Notes under the pieces: model-generated
What the model was told of the DNA's origin: nothing
Seen by the model: only the letters and a program-made list of their open reading frames with translations
Database searches by the model: none
Assembly (NCBI GenBank): GCA_030847615.1
Contig: JAUMIR010000004.1
Location: forward strand, 78,523,001 to 78,587,000
DNA length: 64,000 nt
DNA from: Gambelia wislizenii
Taxonomy: Eukaryota; Chordata; Lepidosauria; Squamata; Crotaphytidae
Direction: 5' to 3'
Program-made: the position numbers and the translations under genes
Shown here: positions 11,107 through 20,673 of the stretch, one piece after another
Layout: each line of letters begins with the position of its first letter
Numbering within the stretch: the stretch's first letter is position 1

Positions 11107-11589
11107 GACTATGTGACAAACGTTGCTGTCCTTGAGCAAGCAGGGATCACCAGCATTGAGGCCATGATATTGAGAACACAGCTGTGCTGGGCAGGGCACA
11201 TTTCTAGGATGGAGGACCATCGCCTCCCCAAAATAGTACTCTACCATGAACTTGCCACGGGTCAGTGTACGAGGGGCGCTCCAAAAAAGCGATACAAGGA
11301 CTCCCTGAAACAACATCTCAGGCGCGGCCAAATTGCTCACCAACAATGGTCCACCCTGGCCTCACATTGGGAGGCATGGAGATACACTATCCACAATGCT
11401 GCAGCCTTATTTAAGAACTCATGCCGAACAAGTCTTGAAGAGGAACGACAACACAGAAAGAATCACAACCCGGAAACATCACCCAAGGAGACCTTCTGCT
11501 GTGCTTTCTGCAACCGGACTTGTTTATCTTGGATTGGCCTTTTTAGTTATCAGCGCACTTGCAGAAAGCGCGGGATGAGTCCTTCCTGA
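11107..11589 (+). pseudogene. LINE-X ORF2 C-terminal region with CCHC-type finger
   Basis: An open frame of about 160 codons. It has the block DYVTNVAVLEQAG, TSIEAMILRTQLCWAGHISRM, DHRLPKIVLYHELATG, then GAPKKRYKDSLKQHL, WEAWRYTIHNAAALF, a basic stretch SLEEERQHRKNH, and the final finger FCNRTCLSWIGLFSYQRTC. The last histidine of the finger seems replaced by Tyr (SYQRTC here, SHQRAC in the 38-kb copy). This region probably binds nucleic acid during insertion; that is an inference from its position and composition. With no polymerase or nuclease attached, it is a remnant although its frame is intact. Confidence 0.8.
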
Positions 11590-11624
11590 ATCTTCGTTTG
11601 TGAAGAAAAGCCAGAGAGAGAGAG
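11107..11624 (+). mobile_element. LINE-X: 5' truncated LINE with zinc-finger C terminus
   Basis: A 518-bp insertion bounded by a 36-bp direct repeat. It starts abruptly in coding sequence at GACTATGTGAC, which is internal in the longer copy at 13.5-14.4 kb, so it is 5' truncated. The 3' end is a short untranslated part and the tail GAAAAGCCAGAGAGAGAGAG. The protein is the region after the polymerase core of a non-LTR retrotransposon. I cannot place its clade: it resembles the C-terminal region of endonuclease-type LINEs widespread in animals, but not CR1 or L2. Confidence 0.85.
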
Positions 11625-11660
11625 ATTGAAGCCCCTCAGGAATAATAAAGTGTGCCTGTA
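11625..11660. repeat. target-site duplication, right copy, of LINE-X insertion
   Basis: Right-hand copy of the 36-bp direct repeat that brackets the LINE-X insertion; 35 of 36 positions match the left copy. Confidence 0.92.
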
Positions 11661-11687
11661 ATTTATCCTATGCATACTCAGAATCAT

Positions 11688-12170
11688 TGAATCTTGGAAT
11701 TGGAAGAGTTTGCAAGGGCATGGAGGAATGCCATGCATGCAGGAATACACCACTAAAGCACTCCTGAAATACAGCTATCCAATCTCTGTTTAAAGACCTC
11801 CAAAGAAGGAAAGTCCCCCACCCCCACCTCAGGGCAGTCTATTCCACTGTTAAACAGTTCTTACAGTGAAAATATTATTTCTAACATTTAGGTGGAATAT
11901 TTTCCTCTTGTAATTTGAATCCATTGGTTCATGTTTTAGTTTCAGGAGCAGCAGAAAACAAGCTCATTCTATCTTCTACATGACATCCCTTCAGATATTT
12001 AAAGATAGCTGTCTTGTCACCTCTCAGTCTTCTCCAAGCTAAACATACCAAGCTTCCCTAGTTGTTCCTCACAAGGCTTGGTTTCCAGACTTTTGATAAT
12101 TTTGGTTGCCCTTCACTGGTCACATTCCAGCTTGTCAATATCCTTTTTTACATACTTAGGATAGGCTACA
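11688..12170 (-). mobile_element. CR1 LINE 3' end, antisense, ~480 bp
   Basis: On the minus strand this is the last ~480 bp of CR1: the part coding for the region after LVRPHLEYC (heavily decayed), then FKYLKG, then the 3' terminus near 11690. The usual terminus is diverged (TTGAATCTTGGAATTGG instead of the ATAGAATCATAGAGTTGG form). Divergence is clearly higher than for the copy near 29 kb, so this is an older insertion. Confidence 0.88.
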
Positions 12171-12397
12171 CTGAACACCTAGAGGACACTTTTAAATACA
12201 CACAGTGCTTGTAAGAGTCTTCATATTTCAGGATGTTTCAGTCACAATGGCTAGGGAAAGTAACTTTCTCTCCCCCTGCAAGTACTGCGAGTAAGCAAAA
12301 TTCATAAGAACCCGCCTGCCAATGTTAAGCCTCCCCCTTAAAAACACTTCCAGAGTCTCTGACAAAACTCAAGGGCAGTTAAAAGTTTCAAAACTGA

Positions 12398-12581
12398 TGC
12401 TGCATCTACACTGCAGAAATAACCCCAGAATTCTGGGATTTATAGTTTTGTGAGATATTTAGCTTTCTCTGTCAGAGAGGTCTTGTGCCACAACAAATTA
12501 CAAATCCCAGGAAACATAGCATTGAGCCATGGCAGTTAAAGAGGTGTCAAACTGGATTATTTCTGCAGTGCAGATGCAGCC
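12398..12581. mobile_element. hAT-type MITE, 184 bp
   Basis: Bounded by TGCTGCATCTACACTGCAGA on the left and its inverted form TCTGCAGTGCAGATGCAGC on the right. The interior is the common AATCCTGGGATTTGTAG-like / TGCCATGGCTCAATG-like non-autonomous hAT sequence of amniote genomes. Related interiors occur in the elements at 56.8 and 60.0 kb. No 8-bp target duplication is preserved. Confidence 0.75.
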
Positions 12582-13477
12582 AAGGAGTATGAAGGAATCA
12601 GTGGCTCTGAGACTGGACACAGACTGGGGAAGATAGATAGGAACAACACTTTGGCTCTGAGGGATGAAAAGAACACTAAGGGAGGTTTCTTCCTACTTGA
12701 CTCTGCTAAAGTCAATCAGCTATATAGAAAAAGACAGTACAGCAGTGAACAATTCGTTATCAATATTCAGAACAAAAGGTACAACAAAGAATGCCCAGAT
12801 GATGTCAACCAGTTGGCCTGTATGGGGGGTAAGAATGCATCAAGACTGGACATATTTCCTGCAAAGGCTCTGGACTGGCCAGGTTAAAGATATTCTTGTA
12901 CTTCTATTGGCAGGATGCTGGTTTGGTAATCAGGTAGGTATTTACATATTTTATAGCTATAGAGAACAGCTCTCTTTAATTTAAAGAATAGAAAAAGCAT
13001 GGAGACAATCACTCTGATCCTGTAGTGACCATCCAGGGCATGAGTGTTGCTCCTCACAGCTTGCCATACCTATTCTTCCAGAACAAAATGGATTCTTGAG
13101 CCAAGATGTCAGGGAACTGCCAATGAAAAATGGCAAGTGGCAGAACTACTTGTGTGAAGTCAGTTAGTAGGTTTCAATTCTTCTGCTACATACCCCAGTG
13201 TGGAAAGGTAGCACAGCAGGACAAACATACACTGGATTACAATCATTCCAGAATATAAACAGTTCCCTGTCAGAAAGTAGTATTTTTTAAGCCCCTGAAC
13301 CATGATTCAAAACATTGCTTGGAGGCAAATCCCATTGATTTGAGCAAGACCTCTCTCAAACCAAATAGCTTCAGGATTGCAGCCAAAATTTGACATCTGT
13401 TGGAACACTAATGATGTGCTAATGGCAGTGCAGAAGGTTGCTGAGTGAGAAGAAACATCATACACATTTCTTATTTA
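12582..13477. other. unassigned intergenic DNA
   Basis: Two overlapping short open frames (about 12.65-12.98 kb) show no motif. Nothing else recognised. Confidence 0.45.
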
Positions 13478-14420
13478 AACTCTCTCTTTCTGGCTTTTCT
13501 TCGTAAACAAAGATTCAGGAAGGACTCATCCTGCACTTTCTGCAAGCGCGCTGATGACTAAAAAGGCCAATCCAAGATAAACAAGTCCGGTTGCAGAAAG
13601 CACAGCAGAAGGTCTCCTTGGGTGATGTTTCTGGGTTGTGATTCTTTCTGCGTTGTCATTTCTTTTAAAGACTTGTTCGGCGTGAGTTCTCAAATAAGGC
13701 TGCAGCATTGTGGATAGTGCATCTCCATGCCTCCTGATGTGAGGCCAGGGCGGACCATTGTTGGTGATCAATTTGGCCGCGCCTGAGATGTTGTTTCAGG
13801 GAGTCCTTGTATCACTTTTTTGGAGCACCCCTCTTATGCTGACCCGTGGCGAGTTCACCATAGAATACTATTTTTGGGAGGCGATGGTCCTCCATCCTAG
13901 AAATGTGCCCTGCCCAGTGCAGCTGTGTTCTCAATATCATGGCCTCAATGCTGGTGATCCCTGCATGCTCAAGGACAGCAACATTCGTCACATAGTCTGT
14001 CCAGTGTATATTTAGGATTATCCGTATACAGCGCTGATGAAAGCGTTTAAGGAGTTGTAAGTGGTGGCGATAGGTGACCCATGTTTCAGACCCGTAAAGG
14101 AGAATAGACAGTATGATGGCTCTATACACATTGATTTTTGCGCTTTGCCTCAGGTGTTTATTACTCCAGACTCTTTTGTAAAATCTTCCAAATGCGCTAT
14201 ATGCCTTTGCTAATCTGTGATCAATCTCTTTGTCAATCTTGGCATCTGAGGAGATGATGCTTCCCAGTAGGTGAACTGCTGAACAGACTTAAGCACAGAT
14301 TTGCCGATGGCAATGTGGGGATGATGGTGTTCGCCCTGTGGTGCAGGCTGCTAAAGAACTTCCATTTTCTTCAGGTTGACTTCCAGCCGAAACAGCTCTG
14401 CAGCTGTTGCGAAGCGTTAG
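13478..14420 (-). mobile_element. LINE-X, longest copy, antisense
   Basis: The tail (TC)n-TTTCTGGCTTTTCTTCG at the left is the reverse of the GAAAAGCCAGAGAGAG end seen in the 11-kb copy. Going right, the minus strand covers the finger region, the whole post-polymerase domain, and then the end of the polymerase (GSETW block) and the thumb/connection, ending around 14.42 kb where similarity fades. About 940 bp, 5' truncated. The right border is approximate. Confidence 0.82.
13526..14129 (-). pseudogene. LINE-X ORF2 remnant: polymerase end and C-terminal domain
   Basis: The minus strand begins with MYRAIILSILLYGSETW, a block typical of the region just after the polymerase core in non-LTR elements, then HLQLLKRFHQRCIRIILNIHW, DYVTNVAVLEHAG, TSIEAMILRTQLHWAGHISRM, LPKIVFYGELATG and RGAPKK. 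There the frame stops at TGA; the other two copies have CGA/CGC-type arginine codons at the same place (GAPKKRYKDSL), so this is a CpG-decay nonsense change. The remainder to the finger continues with a further frame break near 13.65 kb. Confidence 0.8.
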
Positions 14421-14537
14421 GAAAATCAGGTTCTCATCCTTTGGATGCATCTGCTTCGGGTCCCTCTCTAATGGAAGTGAATGGACTTTGGTGTTTGCAA
14501 CTAGAGATGTATTGCCCCAAGGCTGTCTTGCTGTGCT

Positions 14538-14652
14538 CCACTCAGCTAGCTAATGTTTCAGGGGTAGCCATGTTGGCCATTAAAAACAAACAAAAACAAA
14601 ATCGAAAATCTACCTTCAGGTGCTACCTTTACTGGGCCAACCAAAAGATGCA
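14538..14652 (+). repeat. interspersed repeat fragment (GGGGTAGCCATGTTGG type)
   Basis: Contains TTTCAGGGGTAGCCATGTTGG, then GCTACCTTTACTGGGCCAACC. I recognise this as the left part of a common reptilian interspersed repeat whose right part carries a CATCTGATGAAG block. The right part seems to appear at 15.75 kb, after a SINE and an inverted-repeat element, so the original may have been split by later insertions. The class of the repeat is not certain. Confidence 0.5.
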
Positions 14653-14654
14653 GA

Positions 14655-14872
14655 ATATATCACACTGCCCTAAAGCCACCAGATCCTGTCTGATCTTGGA
14701 AGCTAAGCAGGGCCAGCCATTTGAATGGGAGACTGCCAATGAATAACTAGGTGCTGCAGGATATATCTCAGAGGAAGGAACTGGCAAAACCACCACTGAG
14801 TATTCCTTGCCTAAAGAAACCCTTTGAAACCCATAAGGTGACAGGCGACTTGAAGGCTCATACATACAGCAT
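14655..14872 (+). mobile_element. 5S rRNA-derived SINE (5S-Sauria type)
   Basis: The head is a decayed 5S rRNA: CACCAGATCCTGTCTGATCTTGG, GGAAGCTAAGCAGGGCC, then GGGAGACTGCCAATGAATA and CTAGGTGCTGCAGG follow the order and spacing of vertebrate 5S, including the internal polymerase III control region. The body continues GGAAGGAACTGGCAAAACC and the tail ends ACAGGCGACTTGAAGGC, a BovB/RTE-LINE type end. SINEs of this build are known from squamates. It is non-coding and would depend on a LINE for movement. Confidence 0.88.
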
Positions 14873-14894
14873 ATGCAGCTTCACAGGCTTCTTT

Positions 14895-15438
14895 GGGCTT
14901 ATCTACATGGGCTAAACTGGCTTTCTCCCACCCAGAGCACTGCAGTACAGATGATGTAGGGCATTTGCCCTGATTTGCCCCTAGGCAGTCCTCACCACAC
15001 CCCAGGCAGATACATGGCTGGAACAGGGGCAAGCCGGGATAGGGCCCTTTACTGCATTTTAAGAAAATAGCCAGTTTAATCCAGTACTGCTGGGATGTGA
15101 CAGATGCGGCCCCACATGTCCACAGGAGCCCCTCCTTGTAGGCTGGCCCTCGCTGCTACTGCCGGTTGCCCTTGCTCTACTGGGTCTGGGCTGCAGGCTT
15201 GCATCATGTGACCAAGGCTAGTCACAAGTAGGGGGCTTGTTACATGGTGTGGCTGGCTGCCCAGACCTGCCAGAACAGAGAAAACAGTTGTGGTTGTGGT
15301 GGTGGCGGCTGTAGCAACGTCTCAGCATTTCTGTGTGAACTCTGGCCCATTTTCTTCAGGTAATGGGGGCAGAGAGGGCCACCTCTGAAGGATATGCCAG
15401 TAGGGAGCCAGCATATTCTGGCTGGTGTAGATAAGCCC
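14895..15438. mobile_element. terminal-inverted-repeat element, 544 bp
   Basis: Starts GGGCTTATCTACATGGG and ends in the reverse of GGGCTTATCTACACCAG; the first 13 bases of the two ends are identical. No target duplication is visible, so the borders could be off by a few bases. The ends look like the GGGTCTGTCTAAAC / GGGGCCGTTTACACG group elsewhere in this window. The interior is GC-rich and has no coding potential. Confidence 0.6.
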
Positions 15439-15744
15439 TAAATCAGGCCAAGATGATGAAATAGTAGATAGGGTTAAAAAAACAACAGTGTGATGGTCAC
15501 ATCATCTACATTTTGGCTTTTAAAGGAAAAGTATGTAGATGAAAAGTGCCCCCCCCTCCGAGGGGGCATGCTTTGTAATTTCAAATGGGGAAGCCAATTT
15601 ATTGTCTGTTCCGTTGCCTTTGTTTCCATTCTGTTTTCAACTCTCTCTCTCTGTGTATGAGTGTCACTTTTTGACTACCCACATTTCCTGTAACATACAC
15701 AATGTAGACATCATGACCATAACACTGTCACTTTCTTACCCCAT

Positions 15745-15850
15745 ATGTTATTTTGCCATCATTGTCTGATGAAGAAGTTTGTGGAGCTTTGAAGCTAGCT
15801 CGATATTTGGTTGGCCAAGTAGAGATACCACCACAGAATAGACTTCAGCT
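15745..15850 (+). repeat. interspersed repeat fragment (TCTGATGAAG type)
   Basis: Includes GTCTGATGAAGAAGTTTGTGG and GAAGCTAGCTCGATATTTGG, matching the CATCTGATGAAG...CGAAAGCTT block found at 18.7 kb and, reversed, at 46.25 kb. Probably the right half of the repeat that starts at 14.54 kb. Confidence 0.45.
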
Positions 15851-16205
15851 ACTTAAATAATTTCACTAACTACATCTTTATTTAACGGAATAGGGAAATC
15901 CAAATTCATTTCCTTCTAGTTACGGAAAGAGAGGGCCTGGTTGGAAGTGCCTCTTTGATTTTCTGTGATAAATGGTGCAGTTGTGACCCAAACATAGCAG
16001 AATACTTGGGCTTCTTTCCTCAAGGAAGTTCTTGTCTTGTAGGAATATCATATTTTCGGAGCACTCAAAGCATAATATTTTTGGCCCCTGGCTCTGCTGA
16101 AGATGCCTACACCTAGTTGAAATCAAGCCATTGTGGGATGGGAAGGATGCAGATATGGCAAACCTTGGGGGAATTGTGTAATTTTATTTTGTTTCCTATC
16201 TTAAC

Positions 16206-16606
16206 ATCATAGAATCATAGAGTTGGAAGAGGCCATAAGGGCCATCCAATCCAACCCGCTGCCACGCAGGAATACACAATCAAAGCATGCCTGACAGATG
16301 GCCATCCAGCCTCTGTTTAAAAACCTCCAAAGGAGACTCTACCACAGTATGAAACAGTGTGTTCCACTGCCTAACAACTCTTGCCATCAGGAATTTCTTC
16401 CTAATTATTAGATGGAATCTCTTTTCCTCATTGTTTGAACTCATTGTTCCATGTCCTAGTCTCTGAAGCAACAGAAAACAGGCTTGCTCCATCCTCAATG
16501 TGACATCCCTTCAAATATTTAAACATGGGTATCATGTTCCCTCTTAACCTTCTCTTCTCCAGGCTAAACATGCCCAGCTTCCTAAGCCACTCCTCATAGA
16601 GCATGA
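16206..16606 (-). mobile_element. CR1 LINE 3' end, antisense, 400 bp
   Basis: Minus strand reads the end of ORF2 (the frame with KRFHLIIRKKFLMARVVRQWNT and LEVFKQRLDGHLSGM survives) and then the 3' terminus, seen here as ATCATAGAATCATAGAGTTGG. Truncated at its 5' side near 16606. A typical short CR1 insertion. Confidence 0.93.
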
Positions 16607-16699
16607 TTTCTCTGATTTTAATTGTTTTTGTTTAAAATATATTGCTATCTTGAACCATTAAGTCCAACAATTCCATTTTAATTTGCTTTGAGTATAAAA

Positions 16700-16905
16700 A
16701 CACATGAAAGAAGGGCCATGTGGGGTAAGACTAAAGGCCTGTCTAGTTCAGCATTCTGTACACAATGTGGCTGACCAGTTGCCCAAGGGAATCCTGCCTG
16801 TAGGACAGAGTGCAGCTGTGCCTTCTATCTTGCATTCCTCAGTAATTGATATACACTACTGTGGAATACTGATTGTAATACTGGAGGTGCTATATAGCCA
16901 TTAGG
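16700..16905 (+). repeat. unclassified interspersed repeat fragment
   Basis: Resembles a dispersed amniote repeat with the pattern GAAGGGCC...GTCTAGTTCAGCATTCTGT...TGGCTGACCAGTTGCCCA...TACTGGAGGTGCTATATAGCCAT. I recognise the pattern but not its formal class; probably the end of a CR1/L3-like LINE. Confidence is limited because only one copy is in this window. Confidence 0.45.
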
Positions 16906-16909
16906 GGTG

Positions 16910-17195
16910 GGAAGAGTATTTCAAAATATTCCCCAAAATGGTTGCAAATATGTTTCCTGAGTGTCAAGAAACCTCAATGAGAAGAATCCTGGACTGCTGA
17001 GAATCTTTGTCGTTCAGGACTTATTCTATATAAAATTCAGATGTGGGTTTTTGTGTGTTTGTGTGTGTGCAGAGAACAGCATTTTCTGTGCAAGAAACAG
17101 AATTTTCATCATGGACAGTAACATTTCTGCACATAAATATTATTTTCTTTGCATAAAATGGCTGTTTTCTGTGAATTTTGTGCAGATTAAGCTCA
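16910..17195. repeat. TTTTCTGTGCA-motif interspersed repeat, copy 1
   Basis: Shares with 56.47-56.81 kb the ordered blocks AAACCTCAA.GAGAAGAATCCTGGACTG, GTTCAGGACTTATTCTATA, CAGCATTTTCTG and TTTCTGTG. A third, shorter copy is at 24.2 kb. Multiple TTTTCTGYRCA repeats lie within the element. No coding potential and no clear inverted ends. I cannot assign a class. Confidence 0.6.
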
Positions 17196-17329
17196 GACAT
17201 ATGAACAGTCTTTGAAAACTCTGCAGTTTTTGAATAACCATTTTGCAGTGAGAAGAAAATTGCTAAAATTACTCATTGCTTCCTTTGAGATGAACATTAT
17301 TGTAGAATTACATGCCTTAAAAATCCTGA

Positions 17330-17600
17330 CTTGTACTCTAACCTTCATGAATTTATATAATCTTATTTTAAACCCATGCAAGTTGGCAGCTATTACAACA
17401 TCCTGAGGCACTGAATCCCACAGTCTAACCATGTGCTGTATGAAGAAGTGTTTCCATTTATTTGTCCTGAATCTCCCACTCCTCAGCTTCAGCAAATGAT
17501 ACTGCCTTCTAGTTTTGTAAGAAAGAGAGAAAAGCTTCTTGCTATCTACATTCTCCACACCATGCATAATTTTATACCTTTCTTTCATGTCTCTTCTTAC
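17330..17600 (-). pseudogene. LINE ORF2 C-terminal remnant, CR1/L2-like, not the main CR1
   Basis: The minus strand encodes MKERYKIMHGVENVDSKKLF, then LLKLRSGRFRTNKWKHFF, HMVRLWDSVPQDVVIAANLHGFKIRL. This is the post-polymerase end of a non-LTR retrotransposon: the pattern FRTNxxKxFFxQRVVxxWNxLPxxVV is widespread in vertebrate LINEs of the CR1/L2/jockey group. It differs from the CR1 and L2 copies in this window, so it belongs to another, older lineage. The frame is open but short and has no polymerase. Confidence 0.7.
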
Positions 17601-18069
17601 ATGCCTTTCTTTTCTTGGTCAAGAATTCACACTAGGGCAGCCTCTCCTACACTGGTATCTTCTGGATGTAATGGGCAAGGGCACAATGGGTAGAAATAAT
17701 GGAAGCTGTTGTCCAGCCCATCCAGAGGCTCAAAGCATGGGGAAAACTTTAGTAGACTGGGCTCAGGAATCTTGAGAAGGAAAACAAGACACCGTTGAAA
17801 CTCTGTCTGTGGATTGCAATCGCAATGGAAATCCACCATAGTGTGCTGATTGGCTGCTTGGGTGTCAGGATCTGCTTCTCCTTGCAGGACTAGCCCCCTG
17901 ACTGCAGCAGCCAGCACAGCCTCTTTGCAGACTTAGGTCCTGGCTGTGGGAGTCTTGGAAGAACCAGGGCCAAGCTACCAGACACAGCCAGCTGCAATCA
18001 TGCAGCAGACCTGAAGCAGCCAGGGGAATTGCTATTCATGAAGGGCATTTGGCCCTTAGTCCTGGCCAT
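17601..18069. other. unassigned intergenic DNA
   Basis: No recognised feature before the minisatellite that follows. Confidence 0.45.
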
Positions 18070-18235
18070 CACAGTGTAGTCTTCTGTGCTGTCTGTAGCT
18101 ACTCCTTGCTTTTGTGGCCTTGCTTTTGGGTTGGGGCCTTAGGCCTTCTGTGCTGTCTTTAGTTGTTCCATGGGCCTTCTGTGCCGTCTGTAGCTGGGCC
18201 TTGGGCCTTCCGTGCTGCCTGTAGCTGCTTCTTGC
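18070..18235. repeat. minisatellite, imperfect units of ~30-66 bp
   Basis: The block CTTCTGTGCTGTCTGTAGCT recurs at about 18080, 18146, 18176 and 18208 with one to three changes each, joined by GGGCCTT / CTTGCTTTTGG sequence. Spacings of 66, 30 and 32 suggest loss or gain of a unit. Confidence 0.8.
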
Positions 18236-18285
18236 TCTTGGCCTTTGGGTGGAAACATGTGGAAAGCTTCAAGTCCTTTCTGAAC

Positions 18286-18520
18286 ATGGTGATGGAGGGG
18301 CTCTTGCATCCTGGTGTGTGTGTGTGTGTATACCATGGTGTATGTATAGCATGTGTGTGTGTGGGTGTGGGTGTGTAGTGTGGTGTGTGTGTGTACATGC
18401 AGTTCTGTGGCAGCGGAGGGGCTCTTGCATCCTGGCATGTGTGATGTGTCTGTGTCTATGTGTCTGTGTGTACGTGCAGTTGCATGGTGGCAGCGGAGGG
18501 GTTCTCAGCATGAAACCAGC
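18286..18520. repeat. compound VNTR with (TG)n inside each unit
   Basis: GGAGGGGCTCTTGCATCCTGG occurs at about 18294 and 18414 and a shortened GCGGAGGGGTTCT at 18493; each full unit is followed by a TG-rich run and ends in TACATGCAGTT or TACGTGCAGTT. So a unit of roughly 90-120 bp repeats about two and a half times. The open frames across it are products of the repeat. Confidence 0.8.
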
Positions 18521-18654
18521 CATTGTAGTTGATTTGAAAGGTTATATATTAATGCATCAAATAATTGTACTCTTGACACATTTCCTAAGTGGCCAATCAG
18601 TAGAGTCGGAACGGAAACATACCAAAGTGTTTTTTATATATAGATAATGGTGTA

Positions 18655-18775
18655 TGTTACACCGGGTATAGCTAGTTTGTTTTATATCTGCCAACTAGAG
18701 GTAACTCTTCAGGCATCTGATGAAGAGGCAATGTCCACGAAAGCTTATAACATACTAATTTCTTGAGAGTGTTGT
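18655..18775 (+). repeat. interspersed repeat fragment (CATCTGATGAAG type)
   Basis: Contains GGCATCTGATGAAGAGGCAA, then CCACGAAAGCTTATAACAT, the standard right part of a common reptilian dispersed repeat; same family as 15.75 kb and 46.25 kb (reverse). Confidence 0.6.
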
Positions 18776-18857
18776 ACTGGTGCTAAGAAGAGTCCAAAAT
18801 TTGAAAGAACTATGTTGATCCATTTCTCTCTCTCTCTCTTTCTTTCCCATCCCTTTT

Positions 18858-18950
18858 TGGCTGGTGGCTCTAATATCAATGGAAAGGTGAATTCACTTTT
18901 GGCTTTAACTTCAAAGAGATGTTTGAGGTGCTGAGCCCTATCCTTAAATA
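18858..18950. repeat. fragment of fold-back repeat (GGCTGGTGGCTCT type)
   Basis: GGCTGGTGGCTCTAATATCAA, GTGAATTCAC, TTTAACTTCAAAGAG and GAGGTGCTGAGCCCTATCC match in order the left arm of the fold-back element at 62.37 kb. The other arm is not present here. Confidence 0.55.
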
Positions 18951-19439
18951 ATTTGTATCCTTCAAAATTTAAAGTATACTTCAGAGAGGATTCACCATGC
19001 CACCAGCCTCCATTGTTGTATGTGTGTGCGTGTATGTGTACGCATGCATGCTGCACACAGGCCAATATTTTCTTGGAGTTTCTTTTTCTAATATCAGGAA
19101 GAAATACTCTATCTCAAAGTTGACAGCTGTGCATCTACCCCTGCATCTACTGTGAGGCTTCTAGCTAAGCTGAGAGGGAAGAAGGAAATGTCATCTCTCC
19201 TGCTCATCCAAAAGTGCTGATGATTTTATTCAGCGAGCCCAGGTTCCACTACACCATTATTTTTACTCATACCAACATTTCACAGACGAAAACAGCGATA
19301 CATGTGGCCAAGCAACATCAGAGTGTGGTCAAGATGGTTATTAATAAGGAAGAACACACAAGCTAGGAGAGGTGGCAGCCATTTGATTTTCCTTGAGTGT
19401 ACAGGGAAGGGCAAGATTCCCCCTGCTGAGTTAACTGAA

Positions 19440-19611
19440 TGCAAACTGCTTTTGGAACTTGCACTGTGTTTGCAGCAATTTAAGTAAACTTGGGAGAAGG
19501 GGAGGAAGTAGGAGGAGAGAGAAACTGGGATGCTTTAAAAGCAGCTGAAAAAGTGGGAGAATTACGGTAATCAGGACTGTCCCTGCCAAACTGGGACAGT
19601 TGGAGGGTATG
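19440..19611 (-). mobile_element. GTTGGAGGGTATG-ended element, partial, reverse
   Basis: Ends at the right with GACAGTTGGAGGGTATG. On the minus strand it reads CATACCCTCCAACTGTCCC, GGCAGGGACAGTCCTGATTA, then TTTTTCAGCTGCTTTTAAAG and a CT-rich body, collinear with the copies at 22.6 and 60.9 kb. Cut off within the body at about 19440. Confidence 0.6.
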
Positions 19612-20439
19612 ATTACTTCTTGAGCTGGCACAAAGCTTTGTTGCATTTCTTTTTCAGGGTAGGATTGATTTGTATTTTAACTGAGTTTTTAACGTGTTTC
19701 ACTGTTTGTGATTTTGATTGTTTTTGTTGTGATATATCAGTATAAGCTCTAATGTTATGGGTGTTTCATCTCTGGTATTTGGTGTGAATTAATGGATGTT
19801 GAGCATATTTTGCTTTTAGTGAACCATAACATTTGAGTTGAGCAGGTTGGATACGTTTCAATAAATAAAAGGAAGTGATATTGGTCAGCAAACCATATAA
19901 CTACTCTGCTTGCTTTTCTTCAGGGATCTTGCCTGGAATATGAAGACCTTTCTTTAGGTTCATTCGGGCAAGCTTACCTGAATCCTTATGTATTACAGTA
20001 GTCAGTAAATGGAAGATCTATGAAAGCAATTACAGTGCAGATATCAGTAAGCTAGCTTTGTGACCATCCATTCCTTCTTGTGGGAGTGGGCCTGGCTGGC
20101 TATGCCAACAACAACAACAAAATCTTCCCTCCCAGCACTGATTAAAAATGTCCAGCAGGCATCAATTTATTCCACCCTTCCACTGGAATCTTGTTCTGGC
20201 AGCCCATTCAGTTTTTTTTAATGCTACCCTAATTAAAAGCTCCAATCCAAATGGCTTGATGATGAAAATTCTAATTAAATCAACCCCATCTTCTGTGTAA
20301 ACCTAAGGTTTGCATAAAATAATGTATGAAATTAATCATTGTTTTGGGATCAGCTGTTGCCAGAGCCATATCTGGTATATATTTTATCGTCCTGTTATGA
20401 TATGTTCTCTAGCTCAGTATATACACGTGCATATACATA
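19612..20439. other. unassigned intergenic DNA
   Basis: No feature recognised apart from a short (AAC)n run near 20110. Confidence 0.45.
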
Positions 20440-20441
20440 TA

Positions 20442-20671
20442 CAGTTGTCCCTCCGTATTCACAGATTTGGTATCCATGGATTTAAGTATTCACGGCTTGA
20501 AAATATTCTTAAAAATATAATAATCCAAAAAGCAAACCTTGATTTTGCCGTTGTATATAAGGGACACCATTTTGCTATGCCATTGCATATAATGGGACTT
20601 GAGGATTCACGGATTTTGGTATCCATGGGGGGTCCTTGAACCAAACCCCAGAGAATATGAATGGACAACTG
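20442..20671. mobile_element. pogo/Tigger-like MITE, 230 bp, TA target duplication
   Basis: Begins CAGTTGTCCCTCCGTATTC and ends ATGGACAACTG, so the terminal inverted repeat CAGTTGTCC is exact. Both sides are flanked by TA. The body (TGGTATCCATGGATT, GGCTTGAAAATATTC, ATATAAGGGACACCATTTTG) is shared with copies at 49.1, 50.0 and 51.6 kb. It has no transposase. The TA duplication and the CAGTTG start agree with the Tc1/mariner-pogo (Tigger) group. Confidence 0.9.
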
Positions 20672-20673
20672 TA

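Noticed and set aside
14655..14775. Possible functional 5S rRNA gene
   Set aside because: Many substitutions against 5S, and a SINE body and tail follow directly, so it is a SINE head.
18245..18650. Long cysteine/valine-rich open frames
   Set aside because: Caused by the (TG)n tracts of the VNTR.
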